A stretch of DNA of 7,700 bases from an uncultured Veillonellaceae bacterium (GCA_958439155.1 CAUBUJ010000077.1:1-7700), one strand, 5' to 3'; numbered from the stretch's first letter, positions 1 through 6,035 are shown. Notes: a model not told the origin generated them from the letters alone. Numbers and translations are program-made.

Positions 1-2
1 CC

Positions 3-485
3 AGTGTGTTCTTCGGCGTTGCCGGGGTGTATTCTTTCATGCATCCTGACGCGGCGCTGGAAGCACTGGGCCTTTATATCGGTTTTCTTCTCCTCCTTGG
101 GGGCATTTCCCAGGTGCTCCGCTTTATGGGGACGGCAGGGGAAAAGCGGTCCCGGTGGCAGATGGTGATCGCCGTGGTGGATACCCTTTTCGGTCTGTGG
201 CTTATCGCAAGCGGCGCCTATGTGCTGCTGGCGGCGCTTCTGCCTTTCATGATGGCCGGCTACATTCTCGCCAGGGGGATTCTTCTCTTCGTCTATTACA
301 AGCGGGCCAAAGCGACAGTCTCCCATCCGGCGATGTACCTGGCAGCTGCCGCAGGGCAGGTTATCCTCGGTATCGCCATGACTTTCATGCCACTCTTCGC
401 GGCGAAGGTCTTTATCTACGCCGTAGGATTTGCCCTCCTCTGGAGCGGATTCACCTGCTTCACCGCGTGGCGGGACATTCAGTAA
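3..485 (+). CDS. HdeD/DUF308-type membrane protein, 5' end outside the window
   Basis: The frame is open from the first full codon at base 3 to TAA at 483-485, giving about 160 visible residues. The protein is almost wholly hydrophobic, with about five to six predicted membrane helices in paired hairpins. The first visible helix ends in a short motif (SFMHPDAAL) followed by a Gly-rich helix (FLLLLGGISQV). This alternation of helix, Pro-containing turn and Gly-rich helix resembles the HdeD family (DUF308), whose E. coli member is about 190 residues and is linked to acid resistance. A GTG at base 6 could be read as a start, but it falls inside what looks like the first membrane helix and no ribosome binding site is visible, so the gene more likely begins upstream. 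The function here is unknown; a general membrane or stress role is only a family-level guess. A terminator follows 20 bases after the stop, so the gene appears independent of the decarboxylase gene downstream. Confidence 0.7.
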   Translation, partial: SVFFGVAGVYSFMHPDAALEALGLYIGFLLLLGGISQVLRFMGTAGEKRSRWQMVIAVVDTLFGLWLIASGAYVLLAALLPFMMAGYILARGILLFVYYKRAKATVSHPAMYLAAAAGQVILGIAMTFMPLFAAKVFIYAVGFALLWSGFTCFTAWRDIQ

Positions 486-505
486 GTTTTCTTTCTTTTC
501 CATAC

Positions 506-550
506 TCTCTGTATTTGTGAGCTTTCCTTACCGATACAGAGACTTTTTTT
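506..550 (+). terminator. Intrinsic terminator after the HdeD-like gene
   Basis: A perfect 9-bp inverted repeat (TCTCTGTAT at 506-514, ATACAGAGA at 534-542) is followed by AC and seven T residues at 544-550. The loop is long (19 nt) and the stem is AT-rich, so efficiency may be moderate. The position, 20 bases past the stop at 485, fits termination of the upstream gene. Confidence 0.7.
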
Positions 551-668
551 ATTCCTCGCCAGGAAGCACCTGGATTTTTGCGGGTGGTTTCCCGCAGGTC
601 AGGAGCGACTTTCAGCAACATAATGCGGTTTCGTAGGAATGGATAAAAAAATCGGGTAAGATTTTTAT
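551..668 (+). promoter_or_regulatory. Hairpin-rich leader candidate upstream of the decarboxylase beta gene
   Basis: This non-coding stretch contains several stems that can form together. A closing helix pairs ATTCCT (551-556) with AGGAAT (635-640). Inside it are CCAGG/CCTGG (559-563 with 569-573, 5-nt loop) and TGCGGG/CCCGCA (579-584 with 591-596, 6-nt loop). Immediately downstream, AAAAATC (647-653) pairs with GATTTTT (660-666) around a 6-nt loop. An outer helix enclosing hairpins, followed by a further hairpin, is the general layout of a cis-acting RNA, but I do not recognise a known riboswitch class. I could not find a convincing promoter with both hexamers between 486 and 782. The rest of the gap (669-782) holds two purine-rich ribosome-binding-site-like sequences (724-731 and 765-773) and nothing else I can name. 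Confidence 0.35.
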
Positions 669-782
669 AAACATGCCTTGATCGGCGGGCACAGGGGCTG
701 CTGATACAGCGGATAAAGGCGGGAAAGGAGGACAATATATCCCTGATTGACCTGATGTTGCTGCAAAAGGAGGAATTTAGAA

Positions 783-1943
783 ATGTCACAACTTTATGCG
801 GAGAATGCCGCATTGTTTGACGAACTGTTTGCCGGCATTTTCGGCATGGCGGATCCCGGTGTGTGGGCCATGTTCCTTGTCGGCGGCATTCTCATGTTTC
901 TGGCGGTTCGCTACGATTATGAACCAATGCTGCTCTTCCCCATGGGGCTCGGGGCGATTCTCGCCAATATTCCGGGACACTATGCGGTGCTCCAGACGCC
1001 GGGCAGCGAAGGCTTCTTGTATGTGCTCTACAAAGCGGGCATTGCTAATGAACTGTTTCCTGTGATGATCTTCATCGCCATCGGCGCGATGTGCGAATTC
1101 AGCCCGCTTATGAGAAAGCCTTTCGTGATGTTCTTCGCGGCGGCGGCCCAGTTCGGTATTTTCATGACCGCCTTTCTTGCGGCGCTTGCGGGGTTCCCCT
1201 TCAACCAGGCCGCTGCGATCGGCATCATCGGCGCGGCTGACGGCCCGACCACTATTTTCGTCGCGTCCCGTTATGCGGAAGAAATGCTCGGACCTTTGTC
1301 GGTCGCGGCGTACTGCTACATGTCTCTTGTACCGGTTATCCAGCCTCCGATCATCCGGCTTCTTACCACGAAAAATGAACGGCGCATTCATATGCCCTTC
1401 ACTGGGGAGACTCCTATTTCTGACCGGGCGCTCTTCCTGTTCCCGTTGATGATTGTCCTCGTCGCAGGCATTATTGCTCCTATTTCTGTGCCGCTGATCG
1501 GTGCTCTCATGTTCGGCAATCTGCTGAAAGTATCCGGCTGCTGTGATTCCCTGGCGAACTGCGCCAAGGACAATCTGTCCAACCTGGTTACTCTTTTCCT
1601 TGGGCTGGTCGTCGGTTCTACCATGACTGCAGAAAACTTCCTGACTTTCGATGTGTTCAAGATCCTCTGCCTCGGCGCGGTAGCCTTCGTCTTTGATACG
1701 GCCGGCGGTGTACTTTTCGCGAAACTGCTGAATTTGTTCCTGCCGAAGAAGATCAATCCGATGATCGGCGCCTGCGGCATTTCCGCGTTCCCCATGTCCG
1801 GCCGCGTGATTGCCAAGATGGCTCTCAAAGAAGATCCGACGAACTTCATCGTGCAGGACGCGATCGGCGTCAATGTAGCCGGTCAGATCGCTTCCGTTGT
1901 TGCCGGCGGCCTCGTGCTCTGCATGATTCCGCTCTTGTCCTGA
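783..1943 (+). CDS. Na+-translocating decarboxylase, beta subunit (OadB/MmdB/GcdB family)
   Basis: This 386-residue protein is the integral membrane subunit that, in this family, breaks down carboxybiotin and couples the released energy to Na+ export. It has about nine or more hydrophobic segments. Residues shown to matter in Klebsiella OadB are all present with the same spacing: the pump aspartate is D153 in GAADGPT (OadB D203), followed 26 residues later by Y179 (Y229), then N325, G329, S334 and R341 in the motif starting NPMIG (N373, G377, S382, R389). The length matches the shorter MmdB/GcdB type rather than the roughly 430-residue Klebsiella protein. The ATG at 783 sits 9 bases after AAAAGGAGG (765-773). 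Substrate specificity lies in the carboxyltransferase subunit, which is absent here, so oxaloacetate, methylmalonyl-CoA, glutaconyl-CoA or malonate cannot be told apart and no symbol is given. The small OadG-like gene follows after 15 bases and is probably co-transcribed. Confidence 0.93.
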   Translation: MSQLYAENAALFDELFAGIFGMADPGVWAMFLVGGILMFLAVRYDYEPMLLFPMGLGAILANIPGHYAVLQTPGSEGFLYVLYKAGIANELFPVMIFIAIGAMCEFSPLMRKPFVMFFAAAAQFGIFMTAFLAALAGFPFNQAAAIGIIGAADGPTTIFVASRYAEEMLGPLSVAAYCYMSLVPVIQPPIIRLLTTKNERRIHMPFTGETPISDRALFLFPLMIVLVAGIIAPISVPLIGALMFGNLLKVSGCCDSLANCAKDNLSNLVTLFLGLVVGSTMTAENFLTFDVFKILCLGAVAFVFDTAGGVLFAKLLNLFLPKKINPMIGACGISAFPMSGRVIAKMALKEDPTNFIVQDAIGVNVAGQIASVVAGGLVLCMIPLLS

Positions 1944-1958
1944 TAAGGAGGCTTTGTA

Positions 1959-2078
1959 ATGAATCCAATAGAAGCAGCTCTCCTGCAGATGGTGATCTGT
2001 CTGCCGCTTATGTTTATCGTTATTGGTATTTTCTTCTTTTTGACAAAACTCCTGGTAAAAGCATTCCCAGCAAAATAA
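1959..2078 (+). CDS. OadG-related small membrane subunit (39 aa)
   Basis: A 39-residue open frame starts at ATG 1959 with a consensus AAGGAGG (1945-1951) seven bases upstream, and it begins only 15 bases after the beta-subunit stop. The protein has a short polar N-terminus (MNPIEAALL), one membrane helix at about residues 11-33 and a basic C-terminal tail with three lysines. OadG/MmdD/GcdD gamma or delta subunits of Na+ decarboxylases likewise begin with a single N-terminal membrane helix that helps assemble the complex, but they usually continue into a longer cytoplasmic tail. This one stops almost directly after the helix. The size, topology and position next to an OadB-type gene fit the short OadG-related small subunits annotated in other genomes. 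The role as an assembly or stabilising partner of the beta subunit is inferred. A strong hairpin follows 57 bases after the stop. Confidence 0.8.
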   Translation: MNPIEAALLQMVICLPLMFIVIGIFFFLTKLLVKAFPAK

Positions 2079-2135
2079 AAGACCGGGATGTCAAAGTGTT
2101 TCCGTGAGTGCGGTTTGAAATTCCTTTTCCATGCA

Positions 2136-2180
2136 GAAAATCCGTTTCTCCAGATGGGGAAGCGGTTTTCCTGTGCTTTT
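2136..2180 (+). terminator. Strong hairpin, probable terminator of the decarboxylase unit
   Basis: Bases 2136-2151 pair with 2156-2170 around the loop AGAT, giving about 15 pairs, three of them G-T wobbles, with one bulged T at 2141. The GC-rich core (CCGTTTCTCC with GGGGAAGCGG) is preceded by AAAA and followed by TTTTCC and a second TTTT at 2177-2180, as in an intrinsic terminator. The T-tract is interrupted, so it may terminate only partly and allow some read-through into the response regulator gene at 2226. Upstream of the hairpin, bases 2079-2135 show nothing recognisable. Confidence 0.55.
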
Positions 2181-2225
2181 GGAAGAAAGGGACAAGACAG
2201 CTTTTTATAGGGAAAGGAGATTCTA

Positions 2226-2981
2226 GTGAGAAAACTTCGCGTTCTGATTATGGATGATGAAGCTCCTGCGCTGGAAGATCTGCGGTATATTCTGGAAGAA
2301 AGTCATCTTGTAGAAATTATCGGCGAATGCAGAAATGGGCTGGAAGTGCTTGATCGGCTGCAGAAAGGGGCAGAACCGGATCTGGTCTTTCTGGACATCG
2401 AGACTCCTGAAATGGGAGGCCTCGAAACGGCGGAAGCGATCCGCAGAATCAATGAATCCATCAAGATCGTTTTTGCTACCGGATTCAGTCAGTTTGCGGT
2501 GCAGGCCTTTGAAATGGAAGCGTTTGATTACGTCATGAAGCCTTATGATGAGGAACGGATTGACCGGACAATTCAGCGCGCCCGGTCAGCGCTCCGCTAT
2601 GAAGAAGAACGCAGCGGAGGAAGTATTTCTCTTTTGCCTGCTAAAAAACTGGCTATCTATGTGAAAGATAAAATATTGATTCTGGATCCGTCGTCTGATG
2701 TGATTTTTGTCAAGACAGAGAAAGGGAACAATACGCTCTTTTACACGAATAAGGGAATATTGTCATCTAAAATTTCCTTGAAAGAGGCAGAGAAACTTCT
2801 TGGGCAGGAATCTTTCTGCCGCACACACAAAAGTTATATTGTGAATTTAAATAAAATCAAAGAAATGGTACTTTGGTTCAATGACACTTTTCTGCTGATT
2901 GTAGACCACTACAAGGATGAGCAGATTCCTGTATCCAGGCATTTTATGCCGGAGTTTAAAAAACGACTTCATCTCATTTGA
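2226..2981 (+). CDS. LytTR-family response regulator
   Basis: This 251-residue protein has a receiver domain (about residues 3-120) and a C-terminal LytTR DNA-binding domain (about 140-248). The receiver has the acidic pair D10/D11, the phospho-acceptor D57 in VFLDIE, T85 and K105 in VMKPYD. The second domain carries the LytTR hallmark FCRTHKSYIVNLNKI (about 197-211). Such regulators bind direct repeats upstream of target promoters when phosphorylated by LytS-type kinases. The GTG start at 2226 is chosen because AAAGGAGA (2213-2220) lies five bases upstream and the first beta strand (LRVLIMDDE) needs it; the next ATG would cut into the domain. No strong promoter is visible in front, so transcription may come through the upstream hairpin. 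A clean terminator ends the unit. The gene looks more AT-rich than the metabolic genes around it. The partner kinase is plausibly the LytS-type protein starting at 6036, but the two are separated by two metabolic genes. Confidence 0.93.
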   Translation: MRKLRVLIMDDEAPALEDLRYILEESHLVEIIGECRNGLEVLDRLQKGAEPDLVFLDIETPEMGGLETAEAIRRINESIKIVFATGFSQFAVQAFEMEAFDYVMKPYDEERIDRTIQRARSALRYEEERSGGSISLLPAKKLAIYVKDKILILDPSSDVIFVKTEKGNNTLFYTNKGILSSKISLKEAEKLLGQESFCRTHKSYIVNLNKIKEMVLWFNDTFLLIVDHYKDEQIPVSRHFMPEFKKRLHLI

Positions 2982-3025
2982 AATGGGGAAATGATTCAGA
3001 TCTTTAATGATTTTTATTTTTTTGT

Positions 3026-3050
3026 GCCGGCCTTGTGCCGGCTTTTTTTT
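3026..3050 (+). terminator. Intrinsic terminator of the response regulator gene
   Basis: GCCGGC (3026-3031) pairs with a second GCCGGC (3037-3042) around the 5-nt loop CTTGT and is followed by eight T residues (3043-3050). This is a textbook rho-independent terminator, 44 bases after the regulator stop, and it separates the regulator from the carrier operon. Confidence 0.92.
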
Positions 3051-3138
3051 GCAATGTCCTGCTTCTGTGACTTCTTGTTTTCTGCAGGTTATTTGGCAAT
3101 TTCAGCAAGATGTTTTCATTTTTCCCAAGAGACTTCGT

Positions 3139-3180
3139 TCATCAGCTATGATGAGGACATCATGATCATGCCGTCATGCC
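3139..3180 (+). promoter_or_regulatory. Repeat cluster upstream of the carrier operon, possible operator
   Basis: The segment packs overlapping symmetric elements: TCATC/GATGA (3139-3143 with 3150-3154), ATGATG/CATCAT (3148-3153 with 3158-3163, 4-base spacer), the 10-bp palindrome CATGATCATG (3161-3170), and a direct repeat TCATGCC at 3166-3172 and 3174-3180. A TATGAT hexamer at 3147-3152 resembles a -10 box, but no good -35 lies 16-18 bases upstream. The cluster is in the 275-base gap between a terminator and the carrier gene, where an operator for this operon would be expected. Binding by the LytTR regulator is inference; the repeats do not match a LytTR consensus that I can state with confidence. 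Confidence 0.3.
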
Positions 3181-3220
3181 ATCCTGCAAATGGCAAAGAA
3201 AGCGGCATGCGGATCCGTCA

Positions 3221-3263
3221 GGCGCTTTACATACGTCATCCCAGGGGACGCTCCTGAAGCGCC
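3221..3263 (+). promoter_or_regulatory. Two-tier hairpin in the leader of the carrier gene
   Basis: GGCGCTT (3221-3227) pairs with AAGCGCC (3257-3263). After a symmetric 6/6 internal loop (3228-3233 and 3251-3256), CGTC (3234-3237) pairs with GACG (3247-3250). There is no T-tract behind it, so it is not a terminator. It ends about 60 bases before the carrier start and could be part of the messenger leader. Bases 3264-3309 hold nothing else I can name. Confidence 0.3.
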
Positions 3264-3324
3264 GCTTCCTCTTTGGCAGAGAATGCGCAAACTTCTCTGC
3301 GGTTTAAAGAAAGGTGGATTCCAA

Positions 3325-4632
3325 ATGGATATCTCAACGCCTGCGCTGGTATCTATGCTGGCACTCCTGGCGATTGTGCTCTTTTCCTGTTTCCGTGACG
3401 TCAACGTAGGGATCATGGGCATCGCCGCAGGGCTCATCGTAGGAATGGCATTTGCTGGCATGAAAATCAGCGCTGTTTACAAAGGCTGGCCGCTCAATCT
3501 CTTCATGATTCTCGTGGGCGTCACGTTCATGTTTTCCGCGGCCCAGGTCAATGGAACCATGGAAAAATTCAGCGCCATGTGCGTACGTCTGGCCAAAGGA
3601 AATGTAGCACTCATTCCGTTAATCATTTTCTTCCTGGTCACCATCATTACCACGATCGGTCCGGGAAATATTGCGACCACCGCATTGCTCGCCCCTGTTG
3701 CCATGGCCATCGCGGCCCGTATTGAACTTTCTCCCTTCTGCATGACACTCCTCGTAGTAGGTGCGGCAAATGGCGCCGCGTTTTCTCCCTTCGCGCCGGC
3801 TGGGCTGATTTCCAACGGCATTATCGCCCAGATCGCGCCGACCATTGGAATTCCGGCGGAAATGCTGGACAGCATCGCATGGAAAGTACATTGGAATTCA
3901 GAAATTGTCCAGGGCATCGTCAATATTGGCGGGTTCCTGGTCTGCGGCGGCGCTGCATGGATGGTGCGGGCCCGCAAGTCCAAGGATTTTGATATCAATG
4001 CGATCGCGCCCAAGCCGGAGCCTCTTACGTGGAAGCAGATGTATACTCTCGCTACCGTGGCTATTCTTGTTATCGGCGTTATTTTCTTCAAACTTGATGT
4101 AGGTGCTGTAGCCTTTGTGATCGGGACTTCCTATATTCTTCTGGATATCGCTGATGACAAAGCATCGGTGAAAGCCATGCCGTGGGGCGTCATCGTCATG
4201 GTCTGCGGCATGTCCGTCTTGATCAACGTGATGGATAAGGCCGGCGGTCTGAATGCTCTGGTAGACATGATCGCTACGATTTCCAATGAAACCACCGTAA
4301 CAGGTGTATGTGCCTTTATTTCCGGGCTTATCTCCGCTTACTCTTCCTCGTCCGGCGTGGTTATGCCTATGTTCCTCAACATGGTACCAGGTCTTCTGGA
4401 AGCGGTAGGCGCAACAAGCGTAGAAAGCGCGATTTCCCTGATTTCGGCCATCGATGTCGGCTCCCACCTGGTGGATACATCTCCTCTCTCCACCCTGGGC
4501 GCGCTCTGCATTGCCAATGCCTATACCAGTGATAAAGGGGCTCTTTTCAGAAACCTCCTCTTCTGGGGTCTGGCCATGTCTGTAGTTTCCGGAATCATGT
4601 GCTATGTCATTTTCGGTCTTCTCGGTTTCTAA
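3325..4632 (+). CDS. MatC-like dicarboxylate carrier (ion transporter superfamily)
   Basis: A 435-residue integral membrane protein with about eleven to twelve hydrophobic segments. The N-terminal half carries the Gly/Pro/Asn motif TIGPGNIATTALLAP (110-124) and AFSPFAPAGLISN (152-164), which resemble the malonate/dicarboxylate carrier MatC N-terminal region. The C-terminal half repeats the fold with AYSSSSGVVMP (338-348) and DTSPLSTLGAL (384-394), typical of SLC13/DASS-like carriers. These proteins move C3-C4 organic acids across the cytoplasmic membrane, often with cations; the exact acid is unknown. The frame stays open upstream to 3190, but ATG 3325 is chosen because AAAGGTGG (3310-3317) lies seven bases before it and the first membrane helix starts directly after. 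The upstream 45 codons are polar, lack a ribosome binding site and overlap a structured leader. The CoA transferase gene begins 27 bases after the stop, so the two form an operon, suggesting that the imported acid is activated to a CoA thioester. Confidence 0.88.
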   Translation: MDISTPALVSMLALLAIVLFSCFRDVNVGIMGIAAGLIVGMAFAGMKISAVYKGWPLNLFMILVGVTFMFSAAQVNGTMEKFSAMCVRLAKGNVALIPLIIFFLVTIITTIGPGNIATTALLAPVAMAIAARIELSPFCMTLLVVGAANGAAFSPFAPAGLISNGIIAQIAPTIGIPAEMLDSIAWKVHWNSEIVQGIVNIGGFLVCGGAAWMVRARKSKDFDINAIAPKPEPLTWKQMYTLATVAILVIGVIFFKLDVGAVAFVIGTSYILLDIADDKASVKAMPWGVIVMVCGMSVLINVMDKAGGLNALVDMIATISNETTVTGVCAFISGLISAYSSSSGVVMPMFLNMVPGLLEAVGATSVESAISLISAIDVGSHLVDTSPLSTLGALCIANAYTSDKGALFRNLLFWGLAMSVVSGIMCYVIFGLLGF

Positions 4633-4659
4633 CCGGATTCGGCAGAAAGGAAAATTGTT

Positions 4660-5850
4660 ATGTCACATAAACCATTGGAAGGTCTCGTTGTTCTTGATAT
4701 GACCCGTGTGCTCGCCGGTCCTTACACCGGTATGATTCTCGCCGATATGGGAGCCAATGTGATCAAAATCGAATTCCCCGGCAAGGGGGATGACTCCCGC
4801 GCGTTCGGTCCCTTCGTTCACGGGGAGAGCGCTTACTACATGAGTCTCAACCGGGGCAAGCGGTCCATGACACTCAATCTGAAGAGTGACGAAGGCAAGG
4901 CAGTACTGAAGGAACTGGTGAAAAAAGCAGACGTCCTTCTGGAAAATTTCCGCGGCGGCACTATGGAAAAGCTGGGACTCGGCTACGATGTGCTGAAGAA
5001 AATCAATCCCCGCCTGGTCTACTCCGCCTGCACAGGCTTCGGCATGACCGGTCCGTACAAGCATGATCCGGCGTACGATGTGATCGTCCAGGGCATGGGC
5101 GGCATCATGTCCATCACTGGCCAGGCCGGCGGCGAACCGACGAAGGTAGGCGCCTCCATCGGCGATATCACCGCAGGCCTCTTCTCCGCCATCGGCGTTA
5201 TGATCGCTCTCTACAACCGGGATAAGACTGGTAAAGGGCAGCTCGTGGATGTGTCCATGCTGGACTGCCAGGTGGCGATCCTGGAAAATGCCATTTCCCG
5301 TTATGCCAATGCAGGCGTATCGCCCAAACCGATCGGAAACCGTCACGCTTCGATCACGCCTTTTCAGTCGCTTAAGACCAGCGACGGCTATGTGATTGTC
5401 GCCGTAGGCAATGACAATCTGTGGAAGAAATTCTGCGAAGTGATTGATCGGCCCGATCTCTTTGCGGACGAGCGGTACAAGACCAATCCGCTCCGCACGG
5501 AGAATGTGGATACTCTCACAGTGGAACTGAATAAGACCTTCCAGACAAAGACCATGGATGAATGGCTCCATCTGATCAAAGGTGCGGGCATTCCCGTAGG
5601 CCCCATCAATGATGTAGCCCGTGTCATGAAAGATCCGGCCGTTATTGCTCGCGATATGATTGTCACCACCCATCATCCGGTGGCAGGCGATATCGAAATG
5701 GCAGGGGTGCCGATCAAATTGTCCGATACGCCTGGCGAAGTATGCGCGCCTGCGCCGCTCCTTGGCCAGCACACCCGGGAGATTTTGAAAGAAACTCTCG
5801 GCTATGACGACGCCCAGATCGACGCATTGTATGCAGAAAAGGTTCTCTGA
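4660..5850 (+). CDS. CaiB/BaiF-family (class III) CoA transferase
   Basis: This 396-residue cytoplasmic enzyme has the usual family length. It starts with the CoA-binding Rossmann-like region (GLVVLDMTRVLAGPYTGM, about 8-25, and LADMGANVIKIE, 27-38). The catalytic aspartate is D169 in GASIGDITAGL, the same number as Asp169 of Oxalobacter formyl-CoA transferase. Other family stretches include ENFRGGTMEKLGL (95-107) and GIPVGPIND (310-318). Family members transfer CoA between carboxylic acids through aspartyl-CoA thioester and anhydride intermediates. At the site where formyl-CoA transferase has a flexible glycine loop (GGGGQ), this protein reads VGNDNLW (249-255), so an oxalate-specific role is unlikely. 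The pairing with a dicarboxylate carrier suggests a dicarboxylate acceptor such as succinate, malate or an unsaturated C4-C5 acid, but this is inference. The ATG at 4660 has AAAGGA at 4646-4651, eight bases upstream. Transcription probably ends at the hairpin 5950-5980. Confidence 0.92.
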   Translation: MSHKPLEGLVVLDMTRVLAGPYTGMILADMGANVIKIEFPGKGDDSRAFGPFVHGESAYYMSLNRGKRSMTLNLKSDEGKAVLKELVKKADVLLENFRGGTMEKLGLGYDVLKKINPRLVYSACTGFGMTGPYKHDPAYDVIVQGMGGIMSITGQAGGEPTKVGASIGDITAGLFSAIGVMIALYNRDKTGKGQLVDVSMLDCQVAILENAISRYANAGVSPKPIGNRHASITPFQSLKTSDGYVIVAVGNDNLWKKFCEVIDRPDLFADERYKTNPLRTENVDTLTVELNKTFQTKTMDEWLHLIKGAGIPVGPINDVARVMKDPAVIARDMIVTTHHPVAGDIEMAGVPIKLSDTPGEVCAPAPLLGQHTREILKETLGYDDAQIDALYAEKVL

Positions 5851-5868
5851 CCATTCGCCTCTGACATA

Positions 5869-5897
5869 TTGATTTTTTGACCTTTGTTTTATATAAT
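5869..5897 (+). promoter_or_regulatory. Sigma-70-type promoter upstream of the sensor kinase
   Basis: TTGATT (5869-5874) and a perfect TATAAT (5892-5897) are separated by exactly 17 bases in an AT-rich stretch 18 bases after the CoA transferase stop. The predicted transcript start is near 5904. It is the best promoter in the window by eye. Unusually, an intrinsic terminator lies about 45 bases past the predicted start and before the kinase. Confidence 0.65.
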
Positions 5898-5903
5898 AAC
5901 AAT

Positions 5904-5980
5904 ACTTTACAAGAAAATATCATCTTCCCTTTGATAAGTTTATTTTTATAAAGCTGCGGGCAGGGCCGCAGCTTTTCTTT
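5904..5980 (+). ncRNA. Possible short RNA or attenuator leader ahead of the kinase
   Basis: If the promoter at 5869-5897 and the terminator at 5950-5980 both work, a transcript of about 77 nt results. Besides the terminator stem it can form a small hairpin, TATCA (5918-5922) with TGATA (5932-5936), whose pyrimidine-rich loop overlaps TTCCCTTT (5925-5932). That run could pair with the kinase ribosome binding site AAAGGAGG (6024-6031) with one mismatch and two wobbles. It may be a stable small RNA, an attenuated leader, or simply a terminator shared with the upstream operon. Confidence 0.25.
5950..5980 (+). terminator. Intrinsic terminator between the CoA transferase and kinase genes
   Basis: AAAGCTGCGG (5950-5959) pairs perfectly with CCGCAGCTTT (5966-5975) around a 6-nt loop, and the 3' side runs into TTTTCTTT (5973-5980). 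It is a strong hairpin 100 bases after the CoA transferase stop and about 56 bases before the kinase start, so it can end the carrier operon, gate the kinase transcript, or both. Confidence 0.88.
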
Positions 5981-6035
5981 CCCTTACAACCACTTTTCGT
6001 CCCACGCGGCGTATTCCGACTGTAAAGGAGGCATG

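Noticed and set aside
6..485. Reading the first gene as complete from GTG at base 6
   Set aside because: The GTG would lie within the first hydrophobic helix, the upstream sequence is cut off, and family length suggests that the N-terminus is missing.
679..707. Possible promoter TTGATC ... TGATAC before the decarboxylase beta gene
   Set aside because: The -10 hexamer matches the consensus at only two positions; not better than chance.
460..813. 117-codon reverse-strand frame across the gap before the decarboxylase beta gene
   Set aside because: It overlaps two forward genes and the terminator, has no recognisable domain, and its composition looks like translated non-coding sequence.
3093..3120. 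Possible promoter with TTGGCA (3093-3098) upstream of the carrier
   Set aside because: The -35 box is good, but no hexamer 16-18 bases downstream resembles TATAAT; the best is TTCATT at 3115-3120.
3160..3180. TCATG repeated three times, considered as a CRISPR or short tandem repeat
   Set aside because: Only three 5-base units with unequal spacing (6 and 8 bases) and no spacers; better viewed as part of an operator-like cluster.
2991..3257. 88-codon open frame between the response regulator and the carrier
   Set aside because: It runs straight through the strong terminator at 3026-3050 and the repeat cluster, has only a weak purine run upstream, and its translation resembles no family.
3190..3324. 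In-frame 45-codon N-terminal extension of the carrier starting at ATG 3190
   Set aside because: There is no ribosome binding site before 3190, the added residues are polar and unlike the family, and ATG 3325 has a good site (3310-3317) directly before the first membrane helix.
4663..5772. 369-codon reverse-strand frame
   Set aside because: It is the antisense shadow of the CoA transferase, whose forward frame has full family motifs; the reverse translation is rich in His, Gly and Ile with no domain.
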